Assembly: GCF_025165795.1 (NCBI RefSeq)
Contig: NZ_JAJAGO010000008.1
Span: 186,001 to 250,000 of the forward strand
Source of the DNA: Streptomyces gossypii
GTDB lineage: Bacteria; Actinomycetota; Actinomycetes; Streptomycetales; Streptomycetaceae
DNA: 64,000 nucleotides
Direction of reading: 5' to 3'
Made by a program: the position numbers and the translations under genes. This document shows, one piece after another, positions 53,170-61,396 of the stretch (positions within the stretch are counted from its first letter, which is position 1; each line of letters opens with the position of its first letter). The notes under the pieces are model-generated. The model did no database searches. It was not told the DNA's origin and saw nothing but the letters and a program-made list of their open reading frames with translations.

Positions 53170-54135
53170 TCAGGGTCCTGGAGCGGCCGCCGATGCCGCG
53201 GCGGGGCTCGAAGTGGGGGTGGGGCTCGCCGGGACCGCGGCAGGAGTACGCCCGGGAATGGCGCCGAGCGGCGTCCGCTGCTCGGCGGAGAGCGCCCGCG
53301 ACAGCACCGAAGGCGGCCGTATCAACGAGGGTGTGAACGGCGAGGAGCCGCCCAGCAACGGGTGAACGCGGGTGGGCGCCGGCATACCGGCCAGCAACTG
53401 TGTCCGCAACGAGTTGGATGCGGCGGGGGCCGGAGCCGGGCTGCCCGCCCGTCTGCCCGACTCCTCGCCTGCCGCACGGCGCCGGAAGTCCCGTTCCGCC
53501 GCAGCGGGGGCCGGCGCGGTGGAGCTGGGAGCCGCCGTACGGGCCTGGCCCGCCGGAGGGCTGCCGCGCTCACCCGCCGCGACCGGGGTACCTCCGGTAC
53601 CGGAGTTGAGGGCGCCGCTGAGGGCGAGCGCTGCCAGGGAGAAGGCGCCCGCCGCGACAAAGGCGAACCGGCGGCCCCGCGAGGGGGGCCGCTGCGCGTC
53701 GGGCACCCGGTGTATGCGGAAGCCGCGTTCCGGCATCAGCGCGCTGGGGCCGCGCCCGCCGGAAAGGTAGGCGAAGGAGAGTGGGGAGCGCCCGGACCGG
53801 TCGCCACCCGGCTCTTCCCGGCCCAGCGGGGGAGTGCCCAGCTCTTCGGCGCCGAATCCGGGCCCCAGCCCTGACCCGGAGCCCGGGTCGCTGCACGCGG
53901 GCAGGCCCTGCAGGCGCGCGAGCAGCCCGTCCGAGGGCGGCGGCGGGGCGGAGTCCGCGAAGACGCTCTTCAGCTGCCGCTGGGCGTCGGCCTCCGCCCG
54001 GCAGCTCCCGCACGTCGCCAGATGGGAGAGCACGCGCTCGCGGGCGTCGTGCCCCAGCTCCCCGTCGACCAGCGCCGCGAGCCGGTCTCCGAGATGCTGC
54101 TCGGCGGGCGTGAGCCCGTGGTCCGCGCTGCTCAC
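53170..54135 (-). CDS. Zinc-finger (ZAS) anti-sigma factor
   Basis: A 321-residue membrane-anchored anti-sigma factor. Near residue 38 the ZAS motif HLATCGSCR gives HxxxCxxC, the redox- or stress-sensing zinc site of anti-sigma factors. One membrane helix ([18 protein letters not shown]) is near residue 165, and the C-terminal extracytoplasmic part is Ala/Pro-rich and low complexity. Its GTG start overlaps the sigma gene stop as GTGA, so it is translationally coupled to its cognate sigma. It corresponds in position to RseA of mycobacteria. Confidence 0.88.
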   Translation of the reverse strand: MSSADHGLTPAEQHLGDRLAALVDGELGHDARERVLSHLATCGSCRAEADAQRQLKSVFADSAPPPPSDGLLARLQGLPACSDPGSGSGLGPGFGAEELGTPPLGREEPGGDRSGRSPLSFAYLSGGRGPSALMPERGFRIHRVPDAQRPPSRGRRFAFVAAGAFSLAALALSGALNSGTGGTPVAAGERGSPPAGQARTAAPSSTAPAPAAAERDFRRRAAGEESGRRAGSPAPAPAASNSLRTQLLAGMPAPTRVHPLLGGSSPFTPSLIRPPSVLSRALSAEQRTPLGAIPGRTPAAVPASPTPTSSPAAASAAAPGP

Positions 54136-54905
54136 CCGGCCCCGACCTCCCGTTCCAGACCACCGGGGACCGCCGCGCTCAACGCGCGCTGCTGCTCGGC
54201 CCGCGCCGCGGGCGAACGGTGCCGCAGCGCCTTGCGCAGGTGCGAGCGACCGCGGTGGATCCGGCTGCGCACCGTACCGAGCTTGACGCCCAGCGTGGCA
54301 GCGATCTCTTCGTACGAAAGACCTTCGATGTCGCAGAGCACGACCGCTGCCCGGAACTCAGGGGCGAGGGTGTCCAGCGCCTGCTGCACATCGGCGTCGA
54401 AATGAGTGTCGTTGAAGTGCTGCTGCGGAGTGGGCTCCCGGCTGGGCAGCCGCTCCGCCGCGTCGTCGGCGAGCGCGTCGAATCGGATGCGCTGCTTGCG
54501 GCGCACCGTGTCCAGGAAGAGATTTGTGGTGATCCGGTGAAGCCAGCCCTCGAAAGTCCCCGGCGTGTACGTCGAGAGAGAGCGGAACACCCGCACGAAC
54601 ACCTCTTGGGTAAGGTCCTCGGCGTCATGCTGGTTACCGGTCAGACGGTACGCAAGGCGGTACACCCGGGCACTGTGCGTGCTGACAATCTCCTCCCAGC
54701 TGGGAGGAGTCCATGACTGGCCATCCGCATCGGTGTCAAAGGTGGCCGTCGTCGCGGAGTCGGCAGCGTGGACATGGTCAGCATTGTTGGTCACAGATTT
54801 CGGCTCGCCCGCCGGCCGGCGAAAGCGCCTCAGCACTCCTCGGCCACCGGCCGCAGCCGCACCTCCCCTGTCGGCTCTGGTGGTGTCCAGTGGAACCCCT
54901 ACCAT
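54132..54905 (-). CDS. ECF RNA polymerase sigma factor, mycobacterial-SigE-like
   Basis: A 257-residue ECF sigma factor. Region 2 spans [20 protein letters not shown] to [16 protein letters not shown]; region 4 has [20 protein letters not shown] and [19 protein letters not shown]. It precedes the ZAS anti-sigma gene with a GTGA overlap. The ATG at 54905 is chosen because the conserved N-terminal extension starts there; upstream in-frame ATGs at 54950 and 54989 are less likely. I avoid the symbol sigE because S. coelicolor SigE is a different protein. A GGAAC-N18-GTT element lies about 80 bp upstream. Confidence 0.92.
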   Translation of the reverse strand: MVGVPLDTTRADRGGAAAAGGRGVLRRFRRPAGEPKSVTNNADHVHAADSATTATFDTDADGQSWTPPSWEEIVSTHSARVYRLAYRLTGNQHDAEDLTQEVFVRVFRSLSTYTPGTFEGWLHRITTNLFLDTVRRKQRIRFDALADDAAERLPSREPTPQQHFNDTHFDADVQQALDTLAPEFRAAVVLCDIEGLSYEEIAATLGVKLGTVRSRIHRGRSHLRKALRHRSPAARAEQQRALSAAVPGGLEREVGAG

Positions 54906-54987
54906 AGCCACCTCGCCCGTTAGCTCCGGATAAGCAATTTTGACCTGCATTTGGTCAATGCTTCTCGCCTGCCATTCCACTCCCCAC

Positions 54988-55013
54988 AACGCCCGGTCCC
55001 ATCACCAGGTTCC
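54988..55013 (-). promoter_or_regulatory. ECF-type promoter of the sigma gene
   Basis: GGAAC (55013-55009), 18 bases, GTT (54990-54988) on the minus strand, close to the SigR/SigH-type consensus. Control by SigR or by the sigma factor itself is possible. Confidence 0.55.
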
Positions 55014-55036
55014 CCAGTCAGCGGATACAGTCTCGG

Positions 55037-55723
55037 TTGCGTCGACTACGGGGACAGGAGAGGGCCATTACCGGCAACCAGCAGACGAGCTGGGCGTTCG
55101 CCGATGCGTACGGCGCCGGACTCGTCGAGAACGCCGAGAGCGCCGCACTGCGCTGGGCCCGGGAGCGGGCCCGTGAGGCAGGGGTGTCCCCGGTGTCGTC
55201 CGGTACCGGAGCCGCGTTGCGGCTTCTGGCCGCCACAGCCGACGCCAAGGCGGTGGCCGAGATCGGGACGGGGACGGGCGTCTCCGGCATTCACCTGCTG
55301 CGGGGTATGCGGCCGGACGGCGTGCTGACCACCGTGGACATCGAGCCCGAGCGTCAGCAGTTCGCCCGGGAGGCGTTCCGCGGTGCGGGATTCGCCGCGA
55401 ACCGAGCGCGTTTCATCCCCGGCCGCGCTCTCGATGTACTGCCCAGACTGACCGACGGAGGCTACGACCTTCTCTTCTGCGACGGCGACCGGATGGAATA
55501 TCCGAAGTACCTGGGCGAATCGTTGCGCCTGCTGCGTACCGGCGGCCTCGTCTGCTTCGAGGGCGTTTTCGCCGACGGCCGCACGGTCGACTCCGCGGCC
55601 CAGCGCGCCGAGGTGCGCAAGCTGCGCGAGCTGCTCCGCACGGTTCGGGAGAGCACGGCGCTGATGCCCTCACTGCTGCCGGTCGGCGACGGACTGCTGT
55701 GCGCGGTCAAGCGCGGGCACTGA
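55037..55723 (+). CDS. O-methyltransferase (family 3)
   Basis: A 228-residue SAM-dependent methyltransferase, divergent from the ECF sigma gene. The SAM-binding motif is AVAEIGTGTGVSGIHLL near residue 74, then VLTTVDIEPERQQFA with the acidic ribose-binding residue, and YDLLFCDGDRMEYPKYL. It belongs to the catechol-type O-methyltransferase family (the Rv1220c position in mycobacteria). TTG at 55037 is the best start in frame, with no clear ribosome site, so the transcript may be leaderless or the start longer. Substrate unknown. Confidence 0.87.
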   Translation: MRRLRGQERAITGNQQTSWAFADAYGAGLVENAESAALRWARERAREAGVSPVSSGTGAALRLLAATADAKAVAEIGTGTGVSGIHLLRGMRPDGVLTTVDIEPERQQFAREAFRGAGFAANRARFIPGRALDVLPRLTDGGYDLLFCDGDRMEYPKYLGESLRLLRTGGLVCFEGVFADGRTVDSAAQRAEVRKLRELLRTVRESTALMPSLLPVGDGLLCAVKRGH

Positions 55724-55777
55724 ACGCCTCCCCCCGGTTTCACGTACGAGTGTCACGCACACTCCGAGGGACAGCGG

Positions 55778-55809
55778 TGCCCCGGGGCGTACGCGACGCT
55801 CCCGGGGCA
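55778..55809. terminator. Hairpin between convergent methyltransferase and DUF3117 genes
   Basis: A 9-bp perfect stem (55778-55786 with 55801-55809) with a 14-base loop. Confidence 0.65.
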
Positions 55810-55838
55810 GCCCGATGAAAACTGTGTCAATCGCAGGG

Positions 55839-56006
55839 TCAGCCGCAGACCTTCTTCAGCTCTTCGCCGAGCGCTACCGCCTCGTCCGGGGTCAGCTCGA
55901 CGACGAGTCGCCCACCGCCTTCGAGCGGAACGCGCATGACGATGCCCCGCCCCTCCTTGGTCACCTCGAGCGGGCCGTCGCCCGTCCGCGGCTTCATGGC
56001 CGCCAT
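55839..56006 (-). CDS. DUF3117 family protein
   Basis: A 55-residue actinobacterial protein (MAAMKPRTGDGPLEVTKEGR at its start, ALGEELKKVCG at its end). GAAGGGGAA lies just upstream of the ATG. The family (Rv1211-like) is very conserved and of unknown function. A promoter-like TTGCTC...GATAAT lies about 110 bp upstream on the minus strand. Confidence 0.9.
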   Translation of the reverse strand: MAAMKPRTGDGPLEVTKEGRGIVMRVPLEGGGRLVVELTPDEAVALGEELKKVCG

Positions 56007-56315
56007 GCTCGTTCCCCTTCCTGAAACCAGCTCATCATCAGCCGACGGCCTCACATGGGCACGTGTCACCGGCATCGAACACATTGCTTCCCAGTCATTA
56101 TCCCGCATCTGACGACCCGATGAGCAACAGCGTTCGGCATCCCTTGCGCAACAGCCTCTCGCAAAACCACCCATATCGGCGATCAAGCCGTGATACTGCG
56201 CCGCTTTCCGCCGTAGGCGTATGACCTCGGGTTTGACGCAGGTCACACAGCCGGACGTGGCGGCGGCCCACGAGGCGTCTATCCGAGCCCGATGATCTGG
56301 GCCATGCTGGATCGC
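56007..56315. promoter_or_regulatory. Divergent spacer between DUF3117 and enoyl-CoA hydratase genes
   Basis: 309 bp. A GATAAT -10-like box on the minus strand (near 56100) serves DUF3117. A TGACgcagGTCA inverted repeat (near 56234-56245) lies about 70 bp before the hydratase and overlaps a TTGACG -35-like box. I see no further gene. Confidence 0.45.
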
Positions 56316-57104
56316 ATGGCCGACACCGTGCTCTATGACCTCACCGAGGGCCTCGCGACGATCACCCTCAACCGCCCGGACGCGATGAACGCGCTCGACG
56401 ACGAGCTGAAGGGCGCCCTTCGGGACACCCTGCGGCAGGCGGGCGGTGACCCGGCGGTGCGCGCGGTACTGCTCGCCGCGCACGGCCGCGCCTTCTGCGT
56501 GGGCCAGGACCTCAAGGAGCACGTCGGCGCCCTGCGGGAGCGTGGCGGCAGCGCCCTGACCACGGTCAGGGACCACTACAACCCCATCACTCTCGCGATC
56601 GCCGGTATGCCGAAGCCGGTGGTCGCCGCGGTCAACGGCGCGGCGGCGGGCGCGGGAGCGGGTTTCGCCTTCGCGGCGGACTACCGGATCGCCGCCGACA
56701 CCGCCGCGTTCAACACCGCGTTCGCCGGTATCGCGCTCACCGCGGATTCGGGCGTGTCCTGGTCGCTCCCGCGCCTCGTGGGCCCGGGGCGCGCAGCGGA
56801 ACTCCTGATGTTCCCGCGCAGCGTGAAGGCGCCGGAGGCGCTTGAGCTGGGCCTGGTCAACAGGGTGGTACCAGGTGCGGAGCTGGCGGCCGAGGCGGCA
56901 GCCGTGGCCCGGCAGCTCGCGCAGGGGCCGACGGCCGCGTACTCCGCACTGAAGGAATCACTCGCCTTCGGCGCGTCTCACTCCCTGGCGGAAACGTTGG
57001 AGAAGGAGGCCGAACTGCAACTGCGGGCCGGCTCCTCCGCGGATCACGAGATCGCCGTGGAGGCGTTCGTGAAGAAGGAACAGCCCCGCTACACCGGCAC
57101 CTGA
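56316..57104 (+). CDS. Enoyl-CoA hydratase/isomerase family protein
   Basis: A 262-residue crotonase-fold enzyme. ATITLNRPDAMNALD near residue 12, GRAFCVGQDLKEH near 60 and AAVNGAAAGAGAGFAFAADY near 100 form the CoA-binding and oxyanion-hole regions. A Glu in the usual hydratase position is replaced by a stretch typical of PaaG-like isomerases (ALTADSGVSWSLPRLVG). So it may act on phenylacetyl-CoA-type substrates, but this is uncertain. ATG at 56316. Its final 62 bp are duplicated 163 bp further on. Confidence 0.88.
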   Translation: MADTVLYDLTEGLATITLNRPDAMNALDDELKGALRDTLRQAGGDPAVRAVLLAAHGRAFCVGQDLKEHVGALRERGGSALTTVRDHYNPITLAIAGMPKPVVAAVNGAAAGAGAGFAFAADYRIAADTAAFNTAFAGIALTADSGVSWSLPRLVGPGRAAELLMFPRSVKAPEALELGLVNRVVPGAELAAEAAAVARQLAQGPTAAYSALKESLAFGASHSLAETLEKEAELQLRAGSSADHEIAVEAFVKKEQPRYTGT

Positions 57105-57269
57105 CCGCGCCGGGGACCCCACCCGTCGGCCGGAGGCCGACGCAGCCGTCCGAAGCCCGGACGGCCCCCAGGGCCGGACGGCGCGAGGGCGGCAGACAAG
57201 GCCAAGCCACGAGATCGCCGTGGAGGCGTTCGTGAAGAAGGAACAGCCCCGCTACACCGGCACCTGACC
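57045..57269. repeat. 62-bp perfect direct repeat, copies 163 bp apart
   Basis: 57045-57106 and 57208-57269 are identical over 62 bases. The first copy is the last 20 codons of the hydratase gene including the stop. The second lies in the spacer and supplies the antisense stop and last five codons of tag. Confidence 0.95.
57125..57165. terminator. Two tandem hairpins between the hydratase and tag genes
   Basis: Stems 57125-57131/57135-57141 and 57145-57152/57158-57165 lie between the two repeat copies and probably end transcription on one or both strands. Confidence 0.6.
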
Positions 57270-57929
57270 CGCGCCGCGGGCCCAGCAGTCGGTGAGGTGG
57301 TCGTCGACAAGGCCGCACGCCTGTATCAGGGCGTACGCCGTCGTCGGTCCGACGAAGCGGAAGCCCCTTTTCTTGAGGTCCTTGGACAGCGCGGTGGACT
57401 CCGGAGTGATCGCCGGGACGTCGTGGATCGTACGGGGTGCGGCGCGGCCTGCCGGGTCGGGCGCGTGAGACCAGATCAGCGCGTCCAGCCCGCCCTCTCC
57501 CATGGCCGCGGCGACCCGTGCGTTCGCAATCGTGGCGCGGATCTTGGCGCGGTTGCGGATGATGCCCACGTCGCCGAGCAGTCGCGCCTCGTCCTCCTCG
57601 GTGAACTCCGCCACCTCGGCGATCCGGAAGCCGGCGAAGGCGGCACGGAAGCCCTCGCGGCGGCGCAGGATGGTCAGCCAGGACAGCCCGGACTGGAACG
57701 CCTCCAGGCACAGCCGCTCGTACAGCGCGTCGTCCCCGCGCACCGGGCGGCCCCACTCGCCGTCGTGGTAGGCGACGTAATCCGGGGCCGAGAGGCCCCA
57801 TGGGCAGCGCAGCCGCCCGTCCGGGCCGGGAAGTGCGGCACCGGCGGGCCGGTCGGCGTCCACTGCCCCGGGCTCCGCTCCCGCCGCCTCCTCGGTGGAC
57901 GACTCAGCGCACGTCTCAGCGCTCACCAT
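57252..57929 (-). CDS. tag: DNA-3-methyladenine glycosylase I
   Basis: A 225-residue base-excision glycosylase that removes 3-methyladenine. RCPWGLSAPDYVAYHDGEWG near residue 44 holds the Tag Cys and the catalytic Glu region. LEAFQSGLSWLTILRRREGF and GPTTAYALIQACGLVDDHL follow; the Cys and His of the zinc-snap fold are present. The ATG at 57929 overlaps the upstream DivIVA-like gene by 14 bp. Its C-terminus (GQVPV and stop) is encoded within a duplicated piece of the hydratase gene, so the original end is probably lost. The N-terminal 35 residues are a low-complexity extension. Confidence 0.92.
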   Translation of the reverse strand: MVSAETCAESSTEEAAGAEPGAVDADRPAGAALPGPDGRLRCPWGLSAPDYVAYHDGEWGRPVRGDDALYERLCLEAFQSGLSWLTILRRREGFRAAFAGFRIAEVAEFTEEDEARLLGDVGIIRNRAKIRATIANARVAAAMGEGGLDALIWSHAPDPAGRAAPRTIHDVPAITPESTALSKDLKKRGFRFVGPTTAYALIQACGLVDDHLTDCWARGAGQVPV

Positions 57930-58317
57930 GGCGTTCCCCCGCCTCCTTGTAGAGATCCGGGCGGCCCATCGCCGCCGCCTGCGCACCCGCGAGAGCGGAT
58001 TCCAGCTCCGCGATCCGGGAGTCTCTCTCGGCCAGCTCCGCACCGAGCCGGTCCAGCACGTCGTCGACCTCACGCATCCGGTATCCGCGGGCGGCCATCG
58101 GCAGCCGCAGCGTGTCCACATCGGCACGCCCCAGCGGCCGGTGCGGTGCGAGCCGCTCCGTCAGCCGGTCCGGCGGTGCGTCGGTGAGACCGCCGACGGC
58201 GATCTGCGGATAGCCTCGCCCGTCGCCGCTGCCCACGACCGCGAGCGTGACCGCGGCTACCACCACGACCAGCGAAATCAGCAAGAACCAGAACACGGTC
58301 AACTCCTGGAGGTCCAT
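57916..58317 (-). CDS. DivIVA-like domain protein with N-terminal membrane helix
   Basis: A 133-residue protein. The first 27 residues (FWFLLISLVVVVAAVTLAVV) form a membrane helix, then a DivIVA-like motif LPMAARGYRMREVDDVLDRL near residue 73 and a coiled coil. Rv1209-like genes in mycobacteria share this position beside tag. A role in membrane-curvature or polar protein recruitment is inference. It overlaps tag by 14 bp. Confidence 0.85.
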   Translation of the reverse strand: MDLQELTVFWFLLISLVVVVAAVTLAVVGSGDGRGYPQIAVGGLTDAPPDRLTERLAPHRPLGRADVDTLRLPMAARGYRMREVDDVLDRLGAELAERDSRIAELESALAGAQAAAMGRPDLYKEAGERHGER

Positions 58318-58501
58318 CCCACTGGCTTACGGCCCGACTGCTTACGACCTGGTGCAGGTCGTTACGGCTGCCCATGCTCCCCGATCGTGCCACGGCCCAC
58401 TGACAGCCAGCTGAGTGAGTAGGGTCGGAAGGGGTCCCGGCAGGGGCCACCGTGCGCTGACCACCTGGTGGGCGAGGTGAGAAGACCGGAGGGACGGCGA
58501 C

Positions 58502-59368
58502 ATGCTCCGCCTGGGGAAACACGAGTTCGGCGAGAACGAGCCAGTGATCATGGCGATCGTCAACCGGACCCCGGACTCCTTCTACGACCGGGGTGCCACC
58601 TTCGGGGACGAACCGGCGCTTGCCCGCGTCGAGCAGGCGGTGTCGGAGGGCGCTGCCATCATCGACATCGGCGGAGTGAAGGCCGGTCCCGGCGCGGAGG
58701 TGACCGTCGCGGAGGAGGTGCGGCGCACGGCTGGTTTCGTCGCCCTGGTGCGGCGGCGCTTCCCGGACGTGGTGATCAGCGTCGACACCTGGCGGCACGA
58801 AGTCGGCGAGGCGGTCTGCGCGGCGGGCGCGGACGTGCTCAACGACGCCTGGGGCGGGGTGGACCCTCAGCTGGCCGAGGTCGCGGCGCGCTACGGCACC
58901 GGGCTGGTGTGCACGCACGCGGGCGGCGCGCGCCCCCGCACCAGGCCGCACCGTGTGGCGTACGAGAACGGCGAGGTGATGGCGGACATCCTGCGGGTCA
59001 CGCTCGGGCTGGCCGAGCGGGCCGTCGGTCTCGGTGTGCGGCCGGACGGGATCATGATCGACCCGGGGCACGACTTCGGGAAGTCGACCCGGCACTCGCT
59101 CGACGCCACCCGGCGGCTGGGCGAGATGACGGAGACGGGCTGGCCGGTGCTGGTCTCCCTCTCCAACAAGGACTTCGTCGGCGAGACGCTGGACAAACCG
59201 GTGCAGGAACGGCTGACCGGGACGCTCGCCACGACGGCGATCTCGGCCTGGCTCGGCGCGCAGGTCTACCGGGTGCACGAAGTCGCCGAGACCAGGCAGG
59301 TACTCGACATGGTCGGCGCCATCGCGGGTCACCGGCCCCCGGCCGTGGCCCGTCGCGGGCTGGCCTGA
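58502..59368 (+). CDS. folP2: Dihydropteroate synthase homologue FolP2 (probably not a true DHPS)
   Basis: A 288-residue TIM-barrel protein of the DHPS family. IVNRTPDSFYDRG stands for the pterin loop, DIGGVKAGPG for the loop that is normally GGESTRPG, and LSNKDFVGE for the canonical SRK-S-F motif. The Thr/Arg of loop 2 and the Arg of loop 7, which bind pABA and phosphate, are thus changed. Mycobacterial FolP2 is reported not to have DHPS activity. ATG at 58502, after GGAGGGA. It is divergent from the DivIVA-like gene and convergent with the LOG-family gene. Confidence 0.88.
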   Translation: MLRLGKHEFGENEPVIMAIVNRTPDSFYDRGATFGDEPALARVEQAVSEGAAIIDIGGVKAGPGAEVTVAEEVRRTAGFVALVRRRFPDVVISVDTWRHEVGEAVCAAGADVLNDAWGGVDPQLAEVAARYGTGLVCTHAGGARPRTRPHRVAYENGEVMADILRVTLGLAERAVGLGVRPDGIMIDPGHDFGKSTRHSLDATRRLGEMTETGWPVLVSLSNKDFVGETLDKPVQERLTGTLATTAISAWLGAQVYRVHEVAETRQVLDMVGAIAGHRPPAVARRGLA

Positions 59369-59375
59369 AACAGCC

Positions 59376-59416
59376 GGGCCGACCAGGTCAGCCGGGCCGG
59401 CCGCATCGGTCGGCCC
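59376..59416. terminator. Hairpin between folP2 and the LOG-family gene
   Basis: A 9-bp stem (59376-59384 with 59408-59416) with an inner GCCGG hairpin between convergent genes. Confidence 0.65.
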
Positions 59417-59418
59417 GC

Positions 59419-60165
59419 TCAGCCCACTTCCTTGGTGACCAGCGCCACCGCTTCCGAGACGTCGTCCGTGACGTGGAACAGCTCCAGGTCGTACTCGGAC
59501 GCCTTGCCCGTCCCGACCATGGACGCGCGCAGCCAGTCCAGCAGGCCCTGCCAGTACGCCGTGCCGAAGAGGACGATCGGGAAGCGGGTCACCTTCTTCG
59601 TCTGCACCAGGGTGAGCGCCTCGAACAACTCGTCCAGCGTGCCCATGCCGCCGGGCAGCACGACGAACCCCCGCGCGTACTTCACGAACATCGTCTTGCG
59701 GACGAAGAAGTACCGGAAGTTGACCCCGATGTCGACGTACGGGTTGAGCCCTTGCTCGAAGGGCAGCTCGATGCCGAGCCCGACAGAGGTGCCGCCGGCC
59801 TCCAGCGCGCCCTTGTTGGCCGCCTCCATGGCCCCGGGACCGCCACCAGTGATCACCGCGAACCCGGCCTCGGCCAGCCCGCGCCCGACGTCCACCCCGG
59901 CCTCGTACTCCGCCGAGTCCACCGGCGTACGGGCGGACCCGAAGACGCTCACCGCCGAGCCGAGCTCGGCGAGCGCGCCGAAGCCCTCGACGAACTCCGA
60001 CTGGATGCGCATGACCCGCCAGGGGTCCTTGTGGATGAAGTCGGACGGTCCTGTCGTGTCCAGCAGCCGCTGATCGGTCGTCTCGGCCTGCACCTGCCCG
60101 CGACGGCGCACCACCGGCCCGAGACGCTGTTCCCGTGGCTTGCGCCGCTGCTCCGGTCCGCCCAT
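59419..60165 (-). CDS. LOG-family (TIGR00730) Rossmann protein
   Basis: A 248-residue protein with the LOG signature GGGPGAMEA near residue 108 and PGGMGTLDE near 171, as in cytokinin-activating phosphoribohydrolases, which split ribose 5-phosphate from a nucleoside monophosphate. A basic 40-residue N-terminal extension precedes SDFIHKDPWRVMRIQSEFVE, typical of the longer actinobacterial form (Rv1205-like). Substrate here is not established. ATG at 60165. Downstream of dapE on the same strand. Confidence 0.9.
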   Translation of the reverse strand: MGGPEQRRKPREQRLGPVVRRRGQVQAETTDQRLLDTTGPSDFIHKDPWRVMRIQSEFVEGFGALAELGSAVSVFGSARTPVDSAEYEAGVDVGRGLAEAGFAVITGGGPGAMEAANKGALEAGGTSVGLGIELPFEQGLNPYVDIGVNFRYFFVRKTMFVKYARGFVVLPGGMGTLDELFEALTLVQTKKVTRFPIVLFGTAYWQGLLDWLRASMVGTGKASEYDLELFHVTDDVSEAVALVTKEVG

Positions 60166-60275
60166 GCCGCGCGCTCCCTCCTGCTACTTCCACCGTTCGG
60201 TCCGCCCCAGGGTACGCAGGCGCAGGTGGCGGGCAAGGCAATTCCGGGCCACGGCAGACCGTGCGGGCGGGGGCG

Positions 60276-61355
60276 TCAGCGCGTGAGCCACGCCCGCAGC
60301 GACTCCTCGCAGTGCAGCACCTTCGCCGTCTCGACGCGTTCGTCCCGCTTGTGCGCGAGATTCGGATCGCCGGGCCCGTAGTTCACCGCGGGCACGCCCA
60401 GAGCGCTGAACCGGGAGACGTCGGTCCAGCCGTACTTCGGCTGCGGCTCGCCCCCCACGGCTTCGATGAACGCCGCGGCCGCCGGGTGCGAGAGTCCCGG
60501 CAGGGCGCCGCCGGAGCTGTCGTCGACCGTGAGTTCGTCCACTCCGCAGTCCGCGAAGACCTCGCGTACGTGGGCCAGGGCCTCCGCCTCACCCAGGTCG
60601 GGCGCGTAGCGGTAGTTGACCGTCACCGTGCAGACGTCCGGGATCACGTTCCCCGCGACGCCGCCCTCGACGCGGACGGCGTTCAGCCCCTCCCGGTACT
60701 CCAGCCCGTCGATCACCTTGCGCCGCGGCTGGTAGGCGACGAGCCTGTCCAGCACCGGCTGGGCGGCGTGAATCGCGTTCGCGCCCAGCCAGCTGCGGGC
60801 GGAGTGCGAGCGCCGCCCGAAGGTGCGCAGCTCCACGCGCAGCGTGCCCTGGCAGCCGCCCTCGACGTTCCCGCTGGACGGCTCGAGCAGGACGGCGAAG
60901 TCCCCCGCCAGCCAGTCGGGATGTGCCTCGGCGACCAGGCCGAGGCCGTTCAGCGAGGCGGCGACCTCCTCGTTGTCGTAGAAGACGAAGGTCAGATCGC
61001 GGTTCGGCTCGGGCACCGTCGCGGCGATGCGCAGCTGCACCGCGACCCCGGCCTTCATGTCGCTGGTGCCGCAGCCCCAGAGCACTCCGTCGTCGTCCAG
61101 CCGCGAGGGCACGTTGTCCGCGATGGGAACGGTGTCGATATGGCCCGCGAGAATCACGCGCTCCGCACGGTCGAGCCGGGTACGGGCCACCACGTTGTTC
61201 CCGTAGCGGTCGACGGTGAGGTGCGGCAGGGCGCGCAGCGCCGCGTCGACGGCGTCGGCGAGCGGCTTCTCGCCGCCGCTCTCGGAGGGGAAGTCGACAA
61301 GCTGTGCGGTGAGCAACGCTGCGTTCTGATGCAGGTCAAGTTCGGTGGGCGACAT
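60276..61355 (-). CDS. dapE: Succinyl-diaminopimelate desuccinylase
   Basis: A 359-residue M20 amidohydrolase. AGHIDTVPIADN near residue 70, GCGTSDMKAGVAV near 93, FYDNEEVAA near 130 and a C-terminal NYGPGDPNLAHKRDERV are the zinc-ligand and catalytic regions of DapE. It hydrolyses N-succinyl-LL-diaminopimelate in the lysine and peptidoglycan pathway. The start at 61355 is preferred (GTAGGG upstream); a GTG three codons earlier is possible. It is divergent from the lysozyme-like gene; dapC of the same pathway lies at the window end. Confidence 0.94.
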   Translation of the reverse strand: MSPTELDLHQNAALLTAQLVDFPSESGGEKPLADAVDAALRALPHLTVDRYGNNVVARTRLDRAERVILAGHIDTVPIADNVPSRLDDDGVLWGCGTSDMKAGVAVQLRIAATVPEPNRDLTFVFYDNEEVAASLNGLGLVAEAHPDWLAGDFAVLLEPSSGNVEGGCQGTLRVELRTFGRRSHSARSWLGANAIHAAQPVLDRLVAYQPRRKVIDGLEYREGLNAVRVEGGVAGNVIPDVCTVTVNYRYAPDLGEAEALAHVREVFADCGVDELTVDDSSGGALPGLSHPAAAAFIEAVGGEPQPKYGWTDVSRFSALGVPAVNYGPGDPNLAHKRDERVETAKVLHCEESLRAWLTR

Positions 61356-61396
61356 GGCAGACACCCTACGTTCGGGACACCGGTACCTTGGTCCCC

